A stretch of DNA of 64,000 nt from Vibrio fortis. Lineage in GTDB: Bacteria > Pseudomonadota > Gammaproteobacteria > Enterobacterales > Vibrionaceae. Below the pieces are notes generated by a model. The model saw only the letters and a program-made list of their open reading frames with translations, did no database searches and was not told the origin of the DNA. The translations under genes and the position numbers were made by a program. The stretch lies in contig NZ_AP025488.1 of NCBI RefSeq assembly GCF_024347475.1, positions 992,001 through 1,056,000 on the forward strand. Reading direction: 5' to 3'. Shown piece after piece: positions 37,207-45,633 of this stretch (the first letter of the stretch is position 1; each line of letters opens with the position of its first letter).

Positions 37207-37355
37207 TCGTCCCTTTACTTCTTACCTTAGTGGGCAATTGTGAAATATCCATGAAAATTAAAATGAAGAGATTAGCTTGAAAGGCTCTATGTGCTTATTT
37301 TGTTCAACATTAGTTCAAAGTGTCAGCGAACGAATCAATAAAGTTTAGGCAACGG

Positions 37356-37383
37356 TTGACTCAGTTTTTATAGGCGCTATAGT
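37356..37383 (+). promoter_or_regulatory. Promoter of single tRNA-Cys
   Basis: TTGACT (37356-37361), 16-base spacer, TATAGT (37378-37383), with a GC-rich discriminator typical of stable RNA genes. Confidence 0.75.
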
Positions 37384-37478
37384 ACGTCCCGTTCTCACAC
37401 AGAGAGTGCAAGAACATGGCAAAATTGTTATGCGACACGGTTTAATACAATGTCTCTAAAAGAACAATCAAGCTCAAA

Positions 37479-37552
37479 GGCGCCTTGGCAGAGTGGCTAT
37501 GCAGCGGATTGCAAATCCGTGGACCTCGGTTCGACTCCGGGAGGCGCCTCCA
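37479..37552 (+). tRNA. tRNA-Cys (GCA)
   Basis: 74 bases, identical to the other copies. The 95-base leader contains TATGCGACAC (near 37430), which is also the start of the decayed tRNA-Gly at 28028; a lost tRNA may have been there. Confidence 0.97.
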
Positions 37553-37573
37553 TTTCACTACCTCATCAGATTG

Positions 37574-37595
37574 GTCAGCTATGCTGGCTTTTTTT
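37574..37595 (+). terminator. Intrinsic terminator of single tRNA-Cys
   Basis: GTCAGC (37574-37579) with GCTGGC (37583-37588, one G-U pair), then seven T. Confidence 0.75.
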
Positions 37596-37701
37596 ATATC
37601 TAAATTTTGTGCTTCGAGCTGAACAAGTGTGAGATTAGGGTCAGCTTTTTCGACCAAAAGCGCCTAAAATAACTTTGTTATCAACAAGCTTGCGAGTGTT
37701 C

Positions 37702-38604
37702 ATGAGAAGTACCGACGATTACATCATTTTTTATCACTTAATGGAGCAAGGCTCTTTTAGTGGGGCTGCAAAACAGATGCAGTTGACTAAGTCGGTGGTG
37801 AGTAAACGTATTGCTAAGCTAGAACAAGATCTTGGTGTGCAACTTCTCTATCGAACGACGCGCAGCATTAAACTCAGTGAAGCGGGGCAGTCGTTTTATG
37901 AACAAGCAAAACGCGTTTATCAAGCTGTTGCCACAGCAGAAGAATCGATCGTTGGTTTAGGTCAGAGCTTATCCGGTAGTATCAAGATTACCGTACCAAC
38001 TATCTCTGGTGAGCTGATTCTACCGGGTGTGATCGCTGAATTTAACGAACGTTACCCCGACATCAACATAGATATGGATCTCGATAATCGTTTTGTTGAT
38101 ATCGTCAACGATCGCTTTGACCTTGCAATTCGAACTGGTGTGCTTCCAGATTCGAGCCTGATTGCGCGTAAGCTGGTGGATGCACACTGGGTTGTGTGTG
38201 CCTCTCCAAAGTATCTCGCGATAAACGGTAAGCCTGATTCCCCTCAAGAGTTAGTGAAACACAACTGCTTGGCGTACTCCTACCAAGAGACTGGGGCAAA
38301 AGAGTGGGCCTTTAAAACGGGTGATGAAGTCTACCAAGTGAAAGTAGATGGTAACCTGTGTACCAATAATTCATCTGCACTAAGAAATGTGGCGCTGTTA
38401 GGGCAAGGGATCATTTATGTACCTAGAGTCTTGATTCATGATGATTTGGAGCAGGGGCGTTTAATCCAACTTTTTCAAGGAGAAACGGCCAAGTGCTTAG
38501 GCATTTATGCGGTTTATCCATATACACGTCAGCAACCTGAAAAGGTGAAGCGTTTTATTGAACACCTATACCAAGGCTTTCAAAAGCGTAGCCACCAGTT
38601 CTAG
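37702..38604 (+). CDS. LysR-family transcriptional regulator
   Basis: A TTG at 37675 is in frame, but ATG 37702 begins MRSTDDYIIFYHLMEQGSFS, the normal start of the LysR winged helix, giving 300 residues. The HTH covers about residues 8-66 (SGAAKQMQLTKSVVSKRIAKLE) and the periplasmic-binding-like effector domain about 90-295. It is of the CrgA-like subgroup by the SGSIKITVPTISGELILPG segment. Target genes unknown; the only downstream neighbour is dld, 450 bases away. Confidence 0.9.
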   Translation: MRSTDDYIIFYHLMEQGSFSGAAKQMQLTKSVVSKRIAKLEQDLGVQLLYRTTRSIKLSEAGQSFYEQAKRVYQAVATAEESIVGLGQSLSGSIKITVPTISGELILPGVIAEFNERYPDINIDMDLDNRFVDIVNDRFDLAIRTGVLPDSSLIARKLVDAHWVVCASPKYLAINGKPDSPQELVKHNCLAYSYQETGAKEWAFKTGDEVYQVKVDGNLCTNNSSALRNVALLGQGIIYVPRVLIHDDLEQGRLIQLFQGETAKCLGIYAVYPYTRQQPEKVKRFIEHLYQGFQKRSHQF

Positions 38605-39051
38605 TCTAGGCATTGTTTAAGTCTCTAGGCAATGTCTCCTATTCAGGCAGTATTTAAATAGTTAGCCAAAATTACAGCAAGCCCTCAACCTTTTACATTG
38701 CACTTGGCCAAGCGTCGCTGAGTGTTTACGCTCCCACCGATTGACATATAGCTACTTCCGCTCTGTATCTCGTGTTCAGTATCTCACTTAGCCTCTCGAT
38801 TATTGGTCGTTGTAAGCCATGCATTTGCAATAACCGGATGTGTGACATGGCTGTTAATGTTTGGTTTTGATATTGTTTCCATAAAGAAACAATCTGTTTC
38901 TTGCTCAAATTTTGAAGTTTGTTTTTGTTAACTTAATGAAAATATTAGCTTTATTATAACTAAGCTTAATTTTGGATAGTGTTGGCGAGATCAGCAGCAT
39001 AGACGCTGTATAACAGGCTGCTTATAGTGGCTGGGCATAATAATTAGAGAT
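38605..39051. other. Gap before dld with no convincing gene
   Basis: 447 bases, AT-rich near dld. A 60-codon minus-strand frame (38726-38908) begins with TTG, lacks a ribosome site and resembles no family I recognise. A possible -10 TATAGT lies near 39024 for dld. No strong terminator for the LysR gene was found. Confidence 0.5.
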
Positions 39052-40764
39052 ATGGATATGAAACAAAAGCAGCTGATTGATCAATTCAAGGTAATCGTGG
39101 GTGATGACAATGTGTTAACCGACGATATCAAAACCAAGTATTACCGTTCGGGTTTTCGCTCTGGTGGTGGCTCTGCACTGGCCGTTGTCTTTCCAAATAC
39201 CTTGGTAGAACAGTGGAAAGTGATTAAGCAATGTGTCGACGCCAACTGCATCATTATTATGCAGGCTGCTAAAACCGGCTTAACAGAAGGTTCTGCACCA
39301 AGCGGTAATGATTATGACCGCGATGTTGTCGTTATCAATATCACTAAAATGAAACAAATCCACCTTCTTGATGGGGGCAAGCAAGCAGTTTGTCTACCGG
39401 GGGCGAGCTTACACTCCTTAGAAAAATCACTAAAAACGGTTAACCGTGCACCTCACTCTGTTATTGGTTCTTCTTCTTTAGGTGCAACAGTGGTTGGCGG
39501 TATCGCGAACAACTCTGGTGGCGCTCTCGTGAAGCGTGGCCCTGCCTATACTGAGCTTGCGATATTTGCTCAAGTCGATAAAGACGGTAAACTTCATTTA
39601 GTTAATCATTTAGGCATTGATGGTCTTGGCGAGACGCCAGAAGAAATCTTGCAAAACATTCAAGAAGGCAACTTCGACCCAAGTAAAGTCGTTCATGACG
39701 AACGTATGGCTTCTGACAAAGAGTATGACGAGCGCGTGAGAGACGTGGCCTCTGATATTCCTTCACGATTCAATGCGGATGATCGCAGACTGTTTGAAGC
39801 CAGCGGCTGTGCAGGTAAGCTTGGCGTGTTCGCGGTACGTGTTGATAGCTACCCAGTACCTGAGAAAGAGCAAGTCTTTTATCTTGGCACAAATGATCCG
39901 GCGAAACTCACCAAGCTGCGCAAAGACTTTTTGACTCAGTTTGAGAACTTGCCAGAAATGGGCGAGTACATGCACCGCGATATTTTTAATATGGCAGAGA
40001 AGTACGGCAAAGATGTATTCCTATCCATAGACCATCTTGGTACAGATAATTTACCAAAGATGTTTGCTCTAAAAGCCAAGGTTGAAAATACCTTAGAGCG
40101 AATCCCGTTTGTTAGTAAATATCTGCCAGATACGATCTTGTACTACGCGAGCAAGTTGTTCCCACAACATTTACCACAAAGATTGCTAGATTATCGTGAC
40201 AAATACGAGCACCACTTGATCCTAAAAATGAGTGATGGCGGTATTGAGGAGGCTAAGAAATACCTTAAAGAGGTGTGGGCTGCAGAACCAGACCAAGATT
40301 ACTTTGAGTGTACTGCAGAAGAGGGTAAGAAAGCGTACCTGAATCGTTTTGCAGCAGCAGGAGCGGCGATTCGTTACGAAACCATCCACCGCAACGAAGT
40401 AGAAGATATTGTCGCTCTCGATATTGCGTTACGACGTAACGACGAGGAGTGGTTAGAGACTCTACCGCAAGAGGTGACAGATAACCTTGTGATGCCTCTC
40501 TATTATGGTCACTTCATGTGTTTTGTATTCCACCAAGATTACATCTTTAAGAAGGGAACAGACACAAAACGCATGAAGCGATTGATGTTAGAACACTTGA
40601 ATAGTCGTGGCGCAAAATACCCAGCGGAACACAACGTAGGGCACTTGTACGAAGCGGAAAACTCACTACAGAAGTTCTACCATGAGCTCGATCCAACCAA
40701 TACCTTTAACCCAGGTATCGGTAAAATGGACAAGTACCGCCGTAACTGTAACTGCTGTGCCTAA
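39052..40764 (+). CDS. dld: Respiratory FAD-dependent D-lactate dehydrogenase
   Basis: 570 residues (E. coli Dld is 571). The N-terminal FAD-binding PCMH domain shows AAKTGLTEGSAPSGNDYDRD and VIGSSSLGATVVGGIANNSGG; the C-terminal part is the membrane-binding Dld cap domain, ending in a CNCC motif. It oxidises D-lactate to pyruvate at the inner membrane, passing electrons to quinone. An in-frame ATG two codons later is an alternative start. Single gene with a shared bidirectional terminator. Confidence 0.95.
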   Translation: MDMKQKQLIDQFKVIVGDDNVLTDDIKTKYYRSGFRSGGGSALAVVFPNTLVEQWKVIKQCVDANCIIIMQAAKTGLTEGSAPSGNDYDRDVVVINITKMKQIHLLDGGKQAVCLPGASLHSLEKSLKTVNRAPHSVIGSSSLGATVVGGIANNSGGALVKRGPAYTELAIFAQVDKDGKLHLVNHLGIDGLGETPEEILQNIQEGNFDPSKVVHDERMASDKEYDERVRDVASDIPSRFNADDRRLFEASGCAGKLGVFAVRVDSYPVPEKEQVFYLGTNDPAKLTKLRKDFLTQFENLPEMGEYMHRDIFNMAEKYGKDVFLSIDHLGTDNLPKMFALKAKVENTLERIPFVSKYLPDTILYYASKLFPQHLPQRLLDYRDKYEHHLILKMSDGGIEEAKKYLKEVWAAEPDQDYFECTAEEGKKAYLNRFAAAGAAIRYETIHRNEVEDIVALDIALRRNDEEWLETLPQEVTDNLVMPLYYGHFMCFVFHQDYIFKKGTDTKRMKRLMLEHLNSRGAKYPAEHNVGHLYEAENSLQKFYHELDPTNTFNPGIGKMDKYRRNCNCCA

Positions 40765-40798
40765 CGAGTTTTAACCGAAACATTTTTATTTGTTAATA

Positions 40799-40828
40799 AA
40801 CAAAGCCACTTCAACGAGTGGCTTTGTT
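40799..40828. terminator. Bidirectional terminator between dld and tonB
   Basis: AACAAAGCCACT (40799-40810) and AGTGGCTTTGTT (40817-40828) make a perfect 12-bp stem; the convergent tonB operon ends just beyond. Confidence 0.85.
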
Positions 40829-40869
40829 GCTTTATTGCTTTATAGCGTCTCTGTTCAAATATAAATGAC

Positions 40870-41841
40870 TCAAAAGCTAAAATTGATAGGAAGAGTAAGG
40901 CTTAAGCGTGCACCTGTTATGCTCGTCGGGGGTTTAATTAATGGTTGAGCGCGGTAAACAAGGTCGACAGCTTCGTTATCTAATGAACGTGTACCTGAAC
41001 TTTTAACCAACACAACGTCAATTACATTGCCTTGGCGATCCATTGTAAATTTAATAACTGGCATGCCTTTCTTCTTCATGCGCTTTGCTTTTCTGGGGTA
41101 ACGCTTTTCTCGCTCAAGATGTGCATGAAGGGCTTGCTGCCAATTAATTTTGGCTGCTTTCCCCGCTTCAGAGAGTTGTCCAATCCGCAGAGCACTTGCT
41201 TGCTGCTGGCTATTTTCAGCCACTAAATTAGGTTGAGATTTTGCTGATTGTACTATTTGCTTCTGGTCTTTGAGATCATCATTGATTGGGCGCGGTTTCT
41301 CAATCGGAACGGGTTTCACAATCGCCTTTGGGGGAGCGGGGGTGACTTTAGGTTTCGTCTTTTTGACAACGGGAGGCTCTGGACGACTTTTAGGTGGTAC
41401 AGGCGTTTTCACAATCTGTTTTGGCTCCTCGGGTTTAGTCTTCGTTTCTTTTTCCGGCTTAGCCTCTTGGTTTATTGCTGATGAAAGCGCGTTTGCTTTC
41501 TCAACCTCAACAAACTTTGGCTGCTCTTTCACAGGTTTTGGTTTGACGATTGGCTGTATCTCCGCAACCGTTGCAGCTTGGATCATCTGCTCTTGAACTA
41601 TCTCAGGTTGATTTTCGCCTATCTCTGTATCTTCTACTGGCATTTTTGCCATCGCGAGAGGGGCAACAATCGTAACCTTAATGGGTGCAGCTTGCGGAGG
41701 CGGGGCAAAATCGTACTCAGGTGTCCAGAGGTAATAAACAAGTGCAAATAAGTGAAGGGCAACACTCAATACAAAACCGACGACAAACCAAGGTCGAGGA
41801 GGCTTACGTGACCTGACACTTAAGGTGGCAAAAATACTCAT
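40870..41841 (-). CDS. tonB: TonB energy-transducing protein of the acquisition locus
   Basis: 323 residues. One N-terminal TM helix (about 20-40), a Pro/Lys-rich periplasmic spacer (about 80-200; KPKPVKEQPK, PKPVP-like runs), and a C-terminal TonB domain (about 235-320) with EREKRYPRKAKRMKKKG and the RSLDNEAVDLV motif. It transfers proton-motive energy from ExbB/ExbD to outer-membrane receptors. Last gene of exbB-exbD-tonB, whose single upstream promoter (43179-43208) is of the FecI type. Vibrio usually carries other TonB systems; this one appears dedicated to the locus. Confidence 0.94.
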   Translation of the reverse strand: MSIFATLSVRSRKPPRPWFVVGFVLSVALHLFALVYYLWTPEYDFAPPPQAAPIKVTIVAPLAMAKMPVEDTEIGENQPEIVQEQMIQAATVAEIQPIVKPKPVKEQPKFVEVEKANALSSAINQEAKPEKETKTKPEEPKQIVKTPVPPKSRPEPPVVKKTKPKVTPAPPKAIVKPVPIEKPRPINDDLKDQKQIVQSAKSQPNLVAENSQQQASALRIGQLSEAGKAAKINWQQALHAHLEREKRYPRKAKRMKKKGMPVIKFTMDRQGNVIDVVLVKSSGTRSLDNEAVDLVYRAQPLIKPPTSITGARLSLTLPINFSF

Positions 41842-41846
41842 GATTA

Positions 41847-42269
41847 TTACCCCCGTGGCATTTCTAAACCAACGAGCGCAATCTGGCTGTATCCGGCGCG
41901 TACAAGTGTGTTCATGACTTTCATCAGTTCGTCATACGTAATGCTTTTGTCAGCTCTTAGATAAATCCTCTGATTTTGGTCCTCGATAATTAGCGGAAGA
42001 TCAAATGGTAGCTGTTCTAACGTTGAAGTCTTATCCTCACCTAATGTTAGCTCTAGCCCCTTACCAACTGTAAGGAACAAAGGTTCATCAGGTAAAGGTG
42101 TGGCTTCAGCAGAAGATGAAGGAAGATCGACGGGCACATTAACGGTCGCCAATGGTGCTGCTACCATCACAATGATAAGTAGAACGAGCATAACATCAAC
42201 CAAAGGCGTCACGTTGATATCGTGGTTTTCCACCAGATCATCGCTGTCTGAAGATGTTTGAAATCCCAT
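41847..42269 (-). CDS. exbD: ExbD proton-channel subunit
   Basis: 140 residues with one TM helix whose conserved Asp lies in NVTPLVDVMLVLLIIVMV (VDVMLVLL is the ExbD/TolR signature), then a periplasmic domain ending IALVGLEMPRG. Starts one base after exbB ends and lies 5 bases before tonB. Part of the ExbBD motor that energises TonB. Confidence 0.95.
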   Translation of the reverse strand: MGFQTSSDSDDLVENHDINVTPLVDVMLVLLIIVMVAAPLATVNVPVDLPSSSAEATPLPDEPLFLTVGKGLELTLGEDKTSTLEQLPFDLPLIIEDQNQRIYLRADKSITYDELMKVMNTLVRAGYSQIALVGLEMPRG

Positions 42270-42270
42270 A

Positions 42271-43116
42271 TCACACCACCTTCTTTAATTGTGATGGCGA
42301 CTCTTCATTAGTATCGCGGTCACAATCTCGGCTAACAAGTACCATGGTCGCAACAGACACGTCTGTTAGGAGTGCTTTGTAGTGTCCAATACGTCGAGAA
42401 AAATAGTTATACATCATCACCGCAGGAATAGCGGCAACCAAACCGATCGCTGTTGCGAGTAGTGCTTCAGCTATACCAGGGGCCACAACTACAAGCGTCG
42501 TACTTTTGGCTTTCGCGATGCCGATAAACGCATTCATAATTCCCCAGACTGTACCAAATAGGCCGACGAATGGGCTAACTGAACCAATGGTTGCCAAAAT
42601 GCCGGTTAGTGACGTCATGTCTCGGGTTAACTCCGCTTGAACTCGCTCAAGTCTTAATTGAACGCGTTCTTTAATGCCGCTATGAGTCGCAGAGCCTTGA
42701 CCGGACATATAGATCTCGTGTTGTGCAGCGGTCACAACGGAGACTTCTTGTCCTGTTTGTAGTGTGAGGGCGGATTCCGCATGCTGAAGAGTCTCCGCGG
42801 TCACTAAAGTCGCTAATAGTTGCTTAGTTCTTTTCGTAGCAAGAACCAGCTGTATCTGTTTAGTAATAAAGACTGCCCAGCTCAAAATGGAGGCGACTAA
42901 CAAAGCGATCATTACCGACTTCACCACCCAATCTGCAGCATGGTACATTCCCATCGGCGAAAGATCGTGGGTGATCAATGGATTTGAAGGAGGGGCAATT
43001 TGTTGGTTTGAGACCACAGTATCGGAGATAGGTTGAATTGACGTATCACTCAAAGAATAGTGGGAAAACGTCAGCATTAGAAACGCTGACGCGATACGAA
43101 AAAAAAGCGTTGTCAT
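42271..43116 (-). CDS. exbB: ExbB/TolQ-type proton-channel subunit
   Basis: The frame is open to 43158 (TTG), but ATG 43116 begins MTTLFFRIASAFLMLTFSHYS, a signal-like helix, giving 281 residues. Three further TM helices follow, and the conserved MotA/TolQ/ExbB segment VSPFVGLFGTVWGIMNAFIGI is present, as is GIAEALLATAIGLVAAIPAVMMYN. The N-terminal extension with a signal peptide is typical of longer ExbB proteins. First gene of the exbB-exbD-tonB operon. Confidence 0.93.
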   Translation of the reverse strand: MTTLFFRIASAFLMLTFSHYSLSDTSIQPISDTVVSNQQIAPPSNPLITHDLSPMGMYHAADWVVKSVMIALLVASILSWAVFITKQIQLVLATKRTKQLLATLVTAETLQHAESALTLQTGQEVSVVTAAQHEIYMSGQGSATHSGIKERVQLRLERVQAELTRDMTSLTGILATIGSVSPFVGLFGTVWGIMNAFIGIAKAKSTTLVVVAPGIAEALLATAIGLVAAIPAVMMYNYFSRRIGHYKALLTDVSVATMVLVSRDCDRDTNEESPSQLKKVV

Positions 43117-43178
43117 TTGGTAGCACTCACTAGGGGTTGAATTAGGCTGGTGGAACAAATTTCCACGTTGTCGCTACC

Positions 43179-43208
43179 TATACCGAATGAGATTAAAAAA
43201 ACCGTAAA
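43179..43208 (-). promoter_or_regulatory. FecI-type promoter S1 (exbB-exbD-tonB)
   Basis: Minus strand TTTACGG, 16 bases, CGGTATA. The -35-like TTACGG is at 43202-43207 and the -10-like CGGTATA at 43179-43185. Same spacing as four other sites in the locus. Confidence 0.8.
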
Positions 43209-43223
43209 GAAATTTTAATTATT

Positions 43224-44705
43224 TTAAAAACGCCTAGTGAACTTGATAGTGATTTCGTTTTGTTGGTAGGTGTAGAGCCAATCAACGTTGCTTTTTATTC
43301 TTTTATGATTCCAAACCAATGAAGGGGTAACACCGAATAACTTGATATCTTTTAGCGAAGCAGAGAGCGCGTAATTTTGCTCTTTATCTTTACGCGTTTC
43401 GCTCAGAACGCTATTGAAGCCTTGGTAGTCACGATGTCTAAACGATCCAAAAACTGTCAGATCAACCCAAGGAATCACATCTGAATTCAAGCCAATTTTA
43501 CCGCCATAAAGCTCGTAAGCATGAACTTGTTCTTTGTTCTGTTTACCTGTCCAGTCTATGCCACCGAATAACAATAGGTCATGATTAAATTGGTACCAAT
43601 AAGTAAGATACGAAGTCAACTGCCAGTCTGTTTGATAGCTGACTAAACTTGGGATGTAGTCTTGATAGTCGGCTTTGAACTCGAATTTAAGGGCACTGTT
43701 TTGGCTGGTTGTTCTAAGCCAGTCTAACTTGACTCCTGAGCTGAAATAAACAGAGCTGTTCGCGTAACGACTTAGTTCAAAAGAGGGGCCGATTGATATT
43801 TTGTTGAAGCGATCATGAAAACTGTACCCGAAGCCGATTCGAGAAGTATGTTCATTGTAATTGCTGTTGTTCCCGTAGTTAGTGCCATAAGTTAGGCCTT
43901 GTAAATGAATACCGTGGTGTCGAGACAAAGAGAAACGTTTATTGATGCTCGCTTCAAAATCGACCCCATAGGCTTTTTCTTTTTTAGGCGTGACACGGTC
44001 AAAGAGACACTGACCTGTGTCGGATGTCACCAGGCAGGTATAGGATTCAGAAGAGCTGTTTAAGTTATCATTAAAAGAACCGCCAATCGCCACAGAACCG
44101 TTCCAGCTGTCGCGAGCAATAAGCGCTTGGGTAAAGCTGTCGATGGTTCGTATCACACCAGCAGCTCTCGGATTTTGTGAGGGTATTTTTGATTTAATTT
44201 GATTGAACAGATTGAGCGCATCTCGGTTTTGGTTACTTTCAAACAAGACTCGAGCTAGCTCTAACTGCGCGGGCATAAAATTGGGTTGTAAGGCTAATGC
44301 GTCTTCGAATGCGAGTTGGGCGTGTTCCAGATCACCTTTAGCTCGAGAGATTGCGCCGTCAGCGTATTTCAGTAACAGTGGGTCAGGCTGTTCAAATTGT
44401 CGATAGATTTCCAGTAACTGGCTAGCTTGAACCCATTGACGATAACGAACAGCAAGATGAAGAGCTTTCGCGACTTGATTCAAATCGTTTGTGTCGATCT
44501 GGTGTCCAGTTTGGGCTGGTTTTTGGGAGTTAGCTTCGCGCTGGTTCTCTTCTTCAAGTATTGCTTGTTCTTTGTTTTGAGCCGACAGGGCGTCTCGTTG
44601 TTCAATACGAAACTGCGTATCTGTGTCTTGAGACCAAGAAAGAGGTGAAGAAAAGGCGCAAGACAATAGTAGGCAACGTATAAGTGGAGTGGTGTTGGAG
44701 TTCAT
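43224..44705 (-). CDS. Slam-family outer-membrane exporter (type XI secretion, DUF560)
   Basis: The frame is open to 44750, but that start sits inside a terminator hairpin; ATG 44705 starts MNSNTTPLIRCLLLSCAF, a signal peptide, giving 493 residues. An N-terminal TPR-like region (about 80-175; LLLKYADGAISRAKGDLEHA, LELARVLFESNQN) precedes a C-terminal 14-strand-type barrel ending SNVDWLYTYQQNEITIKFTRRF-like residues with terminal Phe. This is the Slam/DUF560 layout. Slam proteins move TbpB-like lipoproteins or hemophilin-type proteins through the outer membrane. The cargo gene is immediately upstream. Confidence 0.9.
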   Translation of the reverse strand: MNSNTTPLIRCLLLSCAFSSPLSWSQDTDTQFRIEQRDALSAQNKEQAILEEENQREANSQKPAQTGHQIDTNDLNQVAKALHLAVRYRQWVQASQLLEIYRQFEQPDPLLLKYADGAISRAKGDLEHAQLAFEDALALQPNFMPAQLELARVLFESNQNRDALNLFNQIKSKIPSQNPRAAGVIRTIDSFTQALIARDSWNGSVAIGGSFNDNLNSSSESYTCLVTSDTGQCLFDRVTPKKEKAYGVDFEASINKRFSLSRHHGIHLQGLTYGTNYGNNSNYNEHTSRIGFGYSFHDRFNKISIGPSFELSRYANSSVYFSSGVKLDWLRTTSQNSALKFEFKADYQDYIPSLVSYQTDWQLTSYLTYWYQFNHDLLLFGGIDWTGKQNKEQVHAYELYGGKIGLNSDVIPWVDLTVFGSFRHRDYQGFNSVLSETRKDKEQNYALSASLKDIKLFGVTPSLVWNHKRIKSNVDWLYTYQQNEITIKFTRRF

Positions 44706-44720
44706 GTGGTGCTCATTAAA

Positions 44721-44744
44721 AAGAAGCAGCCGAAGCTGCTTCTT
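44721..44744 (-). terminator. Internal terminator/attenuator between cargo and Slam genes
   Basis: Minus strand AAGAAGCAGC, TTCG tetraloop, GCTGCTTCTT, then TTT. A perfect 10-bp stem 15 bases after the cargo stop and 13 bases before the Slam ATG. Likely lets most transcripts stop after the cargo gene. Confidence 0.8.
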
Positions 44745-44759
44745 AGCCATTGAAGGTGA

Positions 44760-45488
44760 TTACTGTTTTGCACCGCCGAATGCAGTATCAAGATCAGAGT
44801 TGCCAGCAAAAGTCGCAATACCAGCAAGTGTTGCTGCATCTGCGCCAAAGAAGTGACCTTGAGATATACCTTGAGTTGTCACACCTGCTTGGTTGGCTGT
44901 TGCCGTACCATTGAACGAAGCGCTTGCTGCATCAATCGTGCTATCCACATTGATAGATAGAGACGCATTAGCAATGTCGCCTGTTAGAGTTTGTTGAGCG
45001 AAATCAGCAGTAAACGTGCCTGCAAGCTGGTTACTACCGCTAAAGTGGTTAATACCAGTAATGTTGTACGTCGCGCTACCTGAAGTAGGCACAGTGGTAC
45101 CAGTATTGTCGCCTACATAGTAAACAGTACGGTTGTTGTATTCTTTATCTTGTCTTCCTTCATACCACTCACCAAACCAAACGTCTTGGTTAGCCGCTTG
45201 TGCAAAGTTGTAAAATGATGAACTAAAGTGCTTACTGCCAGAAGTATGTACATTATTTCGCTCTTTACTACTGAAGATATTACCTGCTAGTCCATCGAAA
45301 TCGACGCGCTTACCTGTTGAGCTGCCAATGCCGGCCTTACCTTTTGCGTGAAACAGTGGGACGTAAACTTCAGATTCACCAACCTGGCGTAGAGAGTCGT
45401 CGCTAATCGCGCCATCAAAACCTGCTTGTACAAGTGGGCTAAGGCCAATCATTGCAGCCGCGATCCATGAAAGTTGAACTGGTTTCAT
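44760..45488 (-). CDS. Secreted Slam cargo with TbpB-like barrel (hemophilin-like)
   Basis: 242 residues. Sec signal with cleavage after VQA (about residue 22) and no lipobox Cys; no cysteine in the whole protein. An N-terminal handle-like region with DVWFGEWYEG and RTVYYVGDNTGTTVP leads to a C-terminal small beta-barrel (about 130-242), with LAGTFTADFAQQTLTGD and ending FFGADAATLAGIATFAGNSD then LDTAFGGAKQ, the family C-terminal signature. Known relatives (HphA of Acinetobacter, Xenorhabdus HrpC) bind heme and are secreted through Slam. Heme binding here is inferred; several His (HAKGK, VHTSGSKHFS) are candidates. Ribosome site AAAGGA. Confidence 0.87.
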   Translation of the reverse strand: MKPVQLSWIAAAMIGLSPLVQAGFDGAISDDSLRQVGESEVYVPLFHAKGKAGIGSSTGKRVDFDGLAGNIFSSKERNNVHTSGSKHFSSSFYNFAQAANQDVWFGEWYEGRQDKEYNNRTVYYVGDNTGTTVPTSGSATYNITGINHFSGSNQLAGTFTADFAQQTLTGDIANASLSINVDSTIDAASASFNGTATANQAGVTTQGISQGHFFGADAATLAGIATFAGNSDLDTAFGGAKQ

Positions 45489-45577
45489 TTTGATTCCTTT
45501 TAAATTGAGTATGATAAGTAAAAAAGCAAACCCAACATCCGGTGCGCGCGACAGATGTCGTGCTTGCTTTCAACTAT

Positions 45578-45607
45578 TACACCGTTTAAGAAAGAGAAAA
45601 CCGTAAT
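45578..45607 (-). promoter_or_regulatory. FecI-type promoter S2 (cargo-Slam)
   Basis: Minus strand ATTACGG, 16 bases, CGGTGTA (45578-45584). It lies about 90 bases upstream of the cargo start. Confidence 0.85.
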
Positions 45608-45633
45608 AGAGAATCGTAATTTTTAATAAAATT

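Noticed and set aside
38726..38908. Minus-strand 60-codon ORF
   Set aside because: TTG start, no ribosome site and no recognised similarity; kept only as a note in the gap before dld.
44706..44750. Longer Slam start at 44750
   Set aside because: These codons lie in a strong terminator hairpin and do not encode a signal peptide; the ATG at 44705 does.
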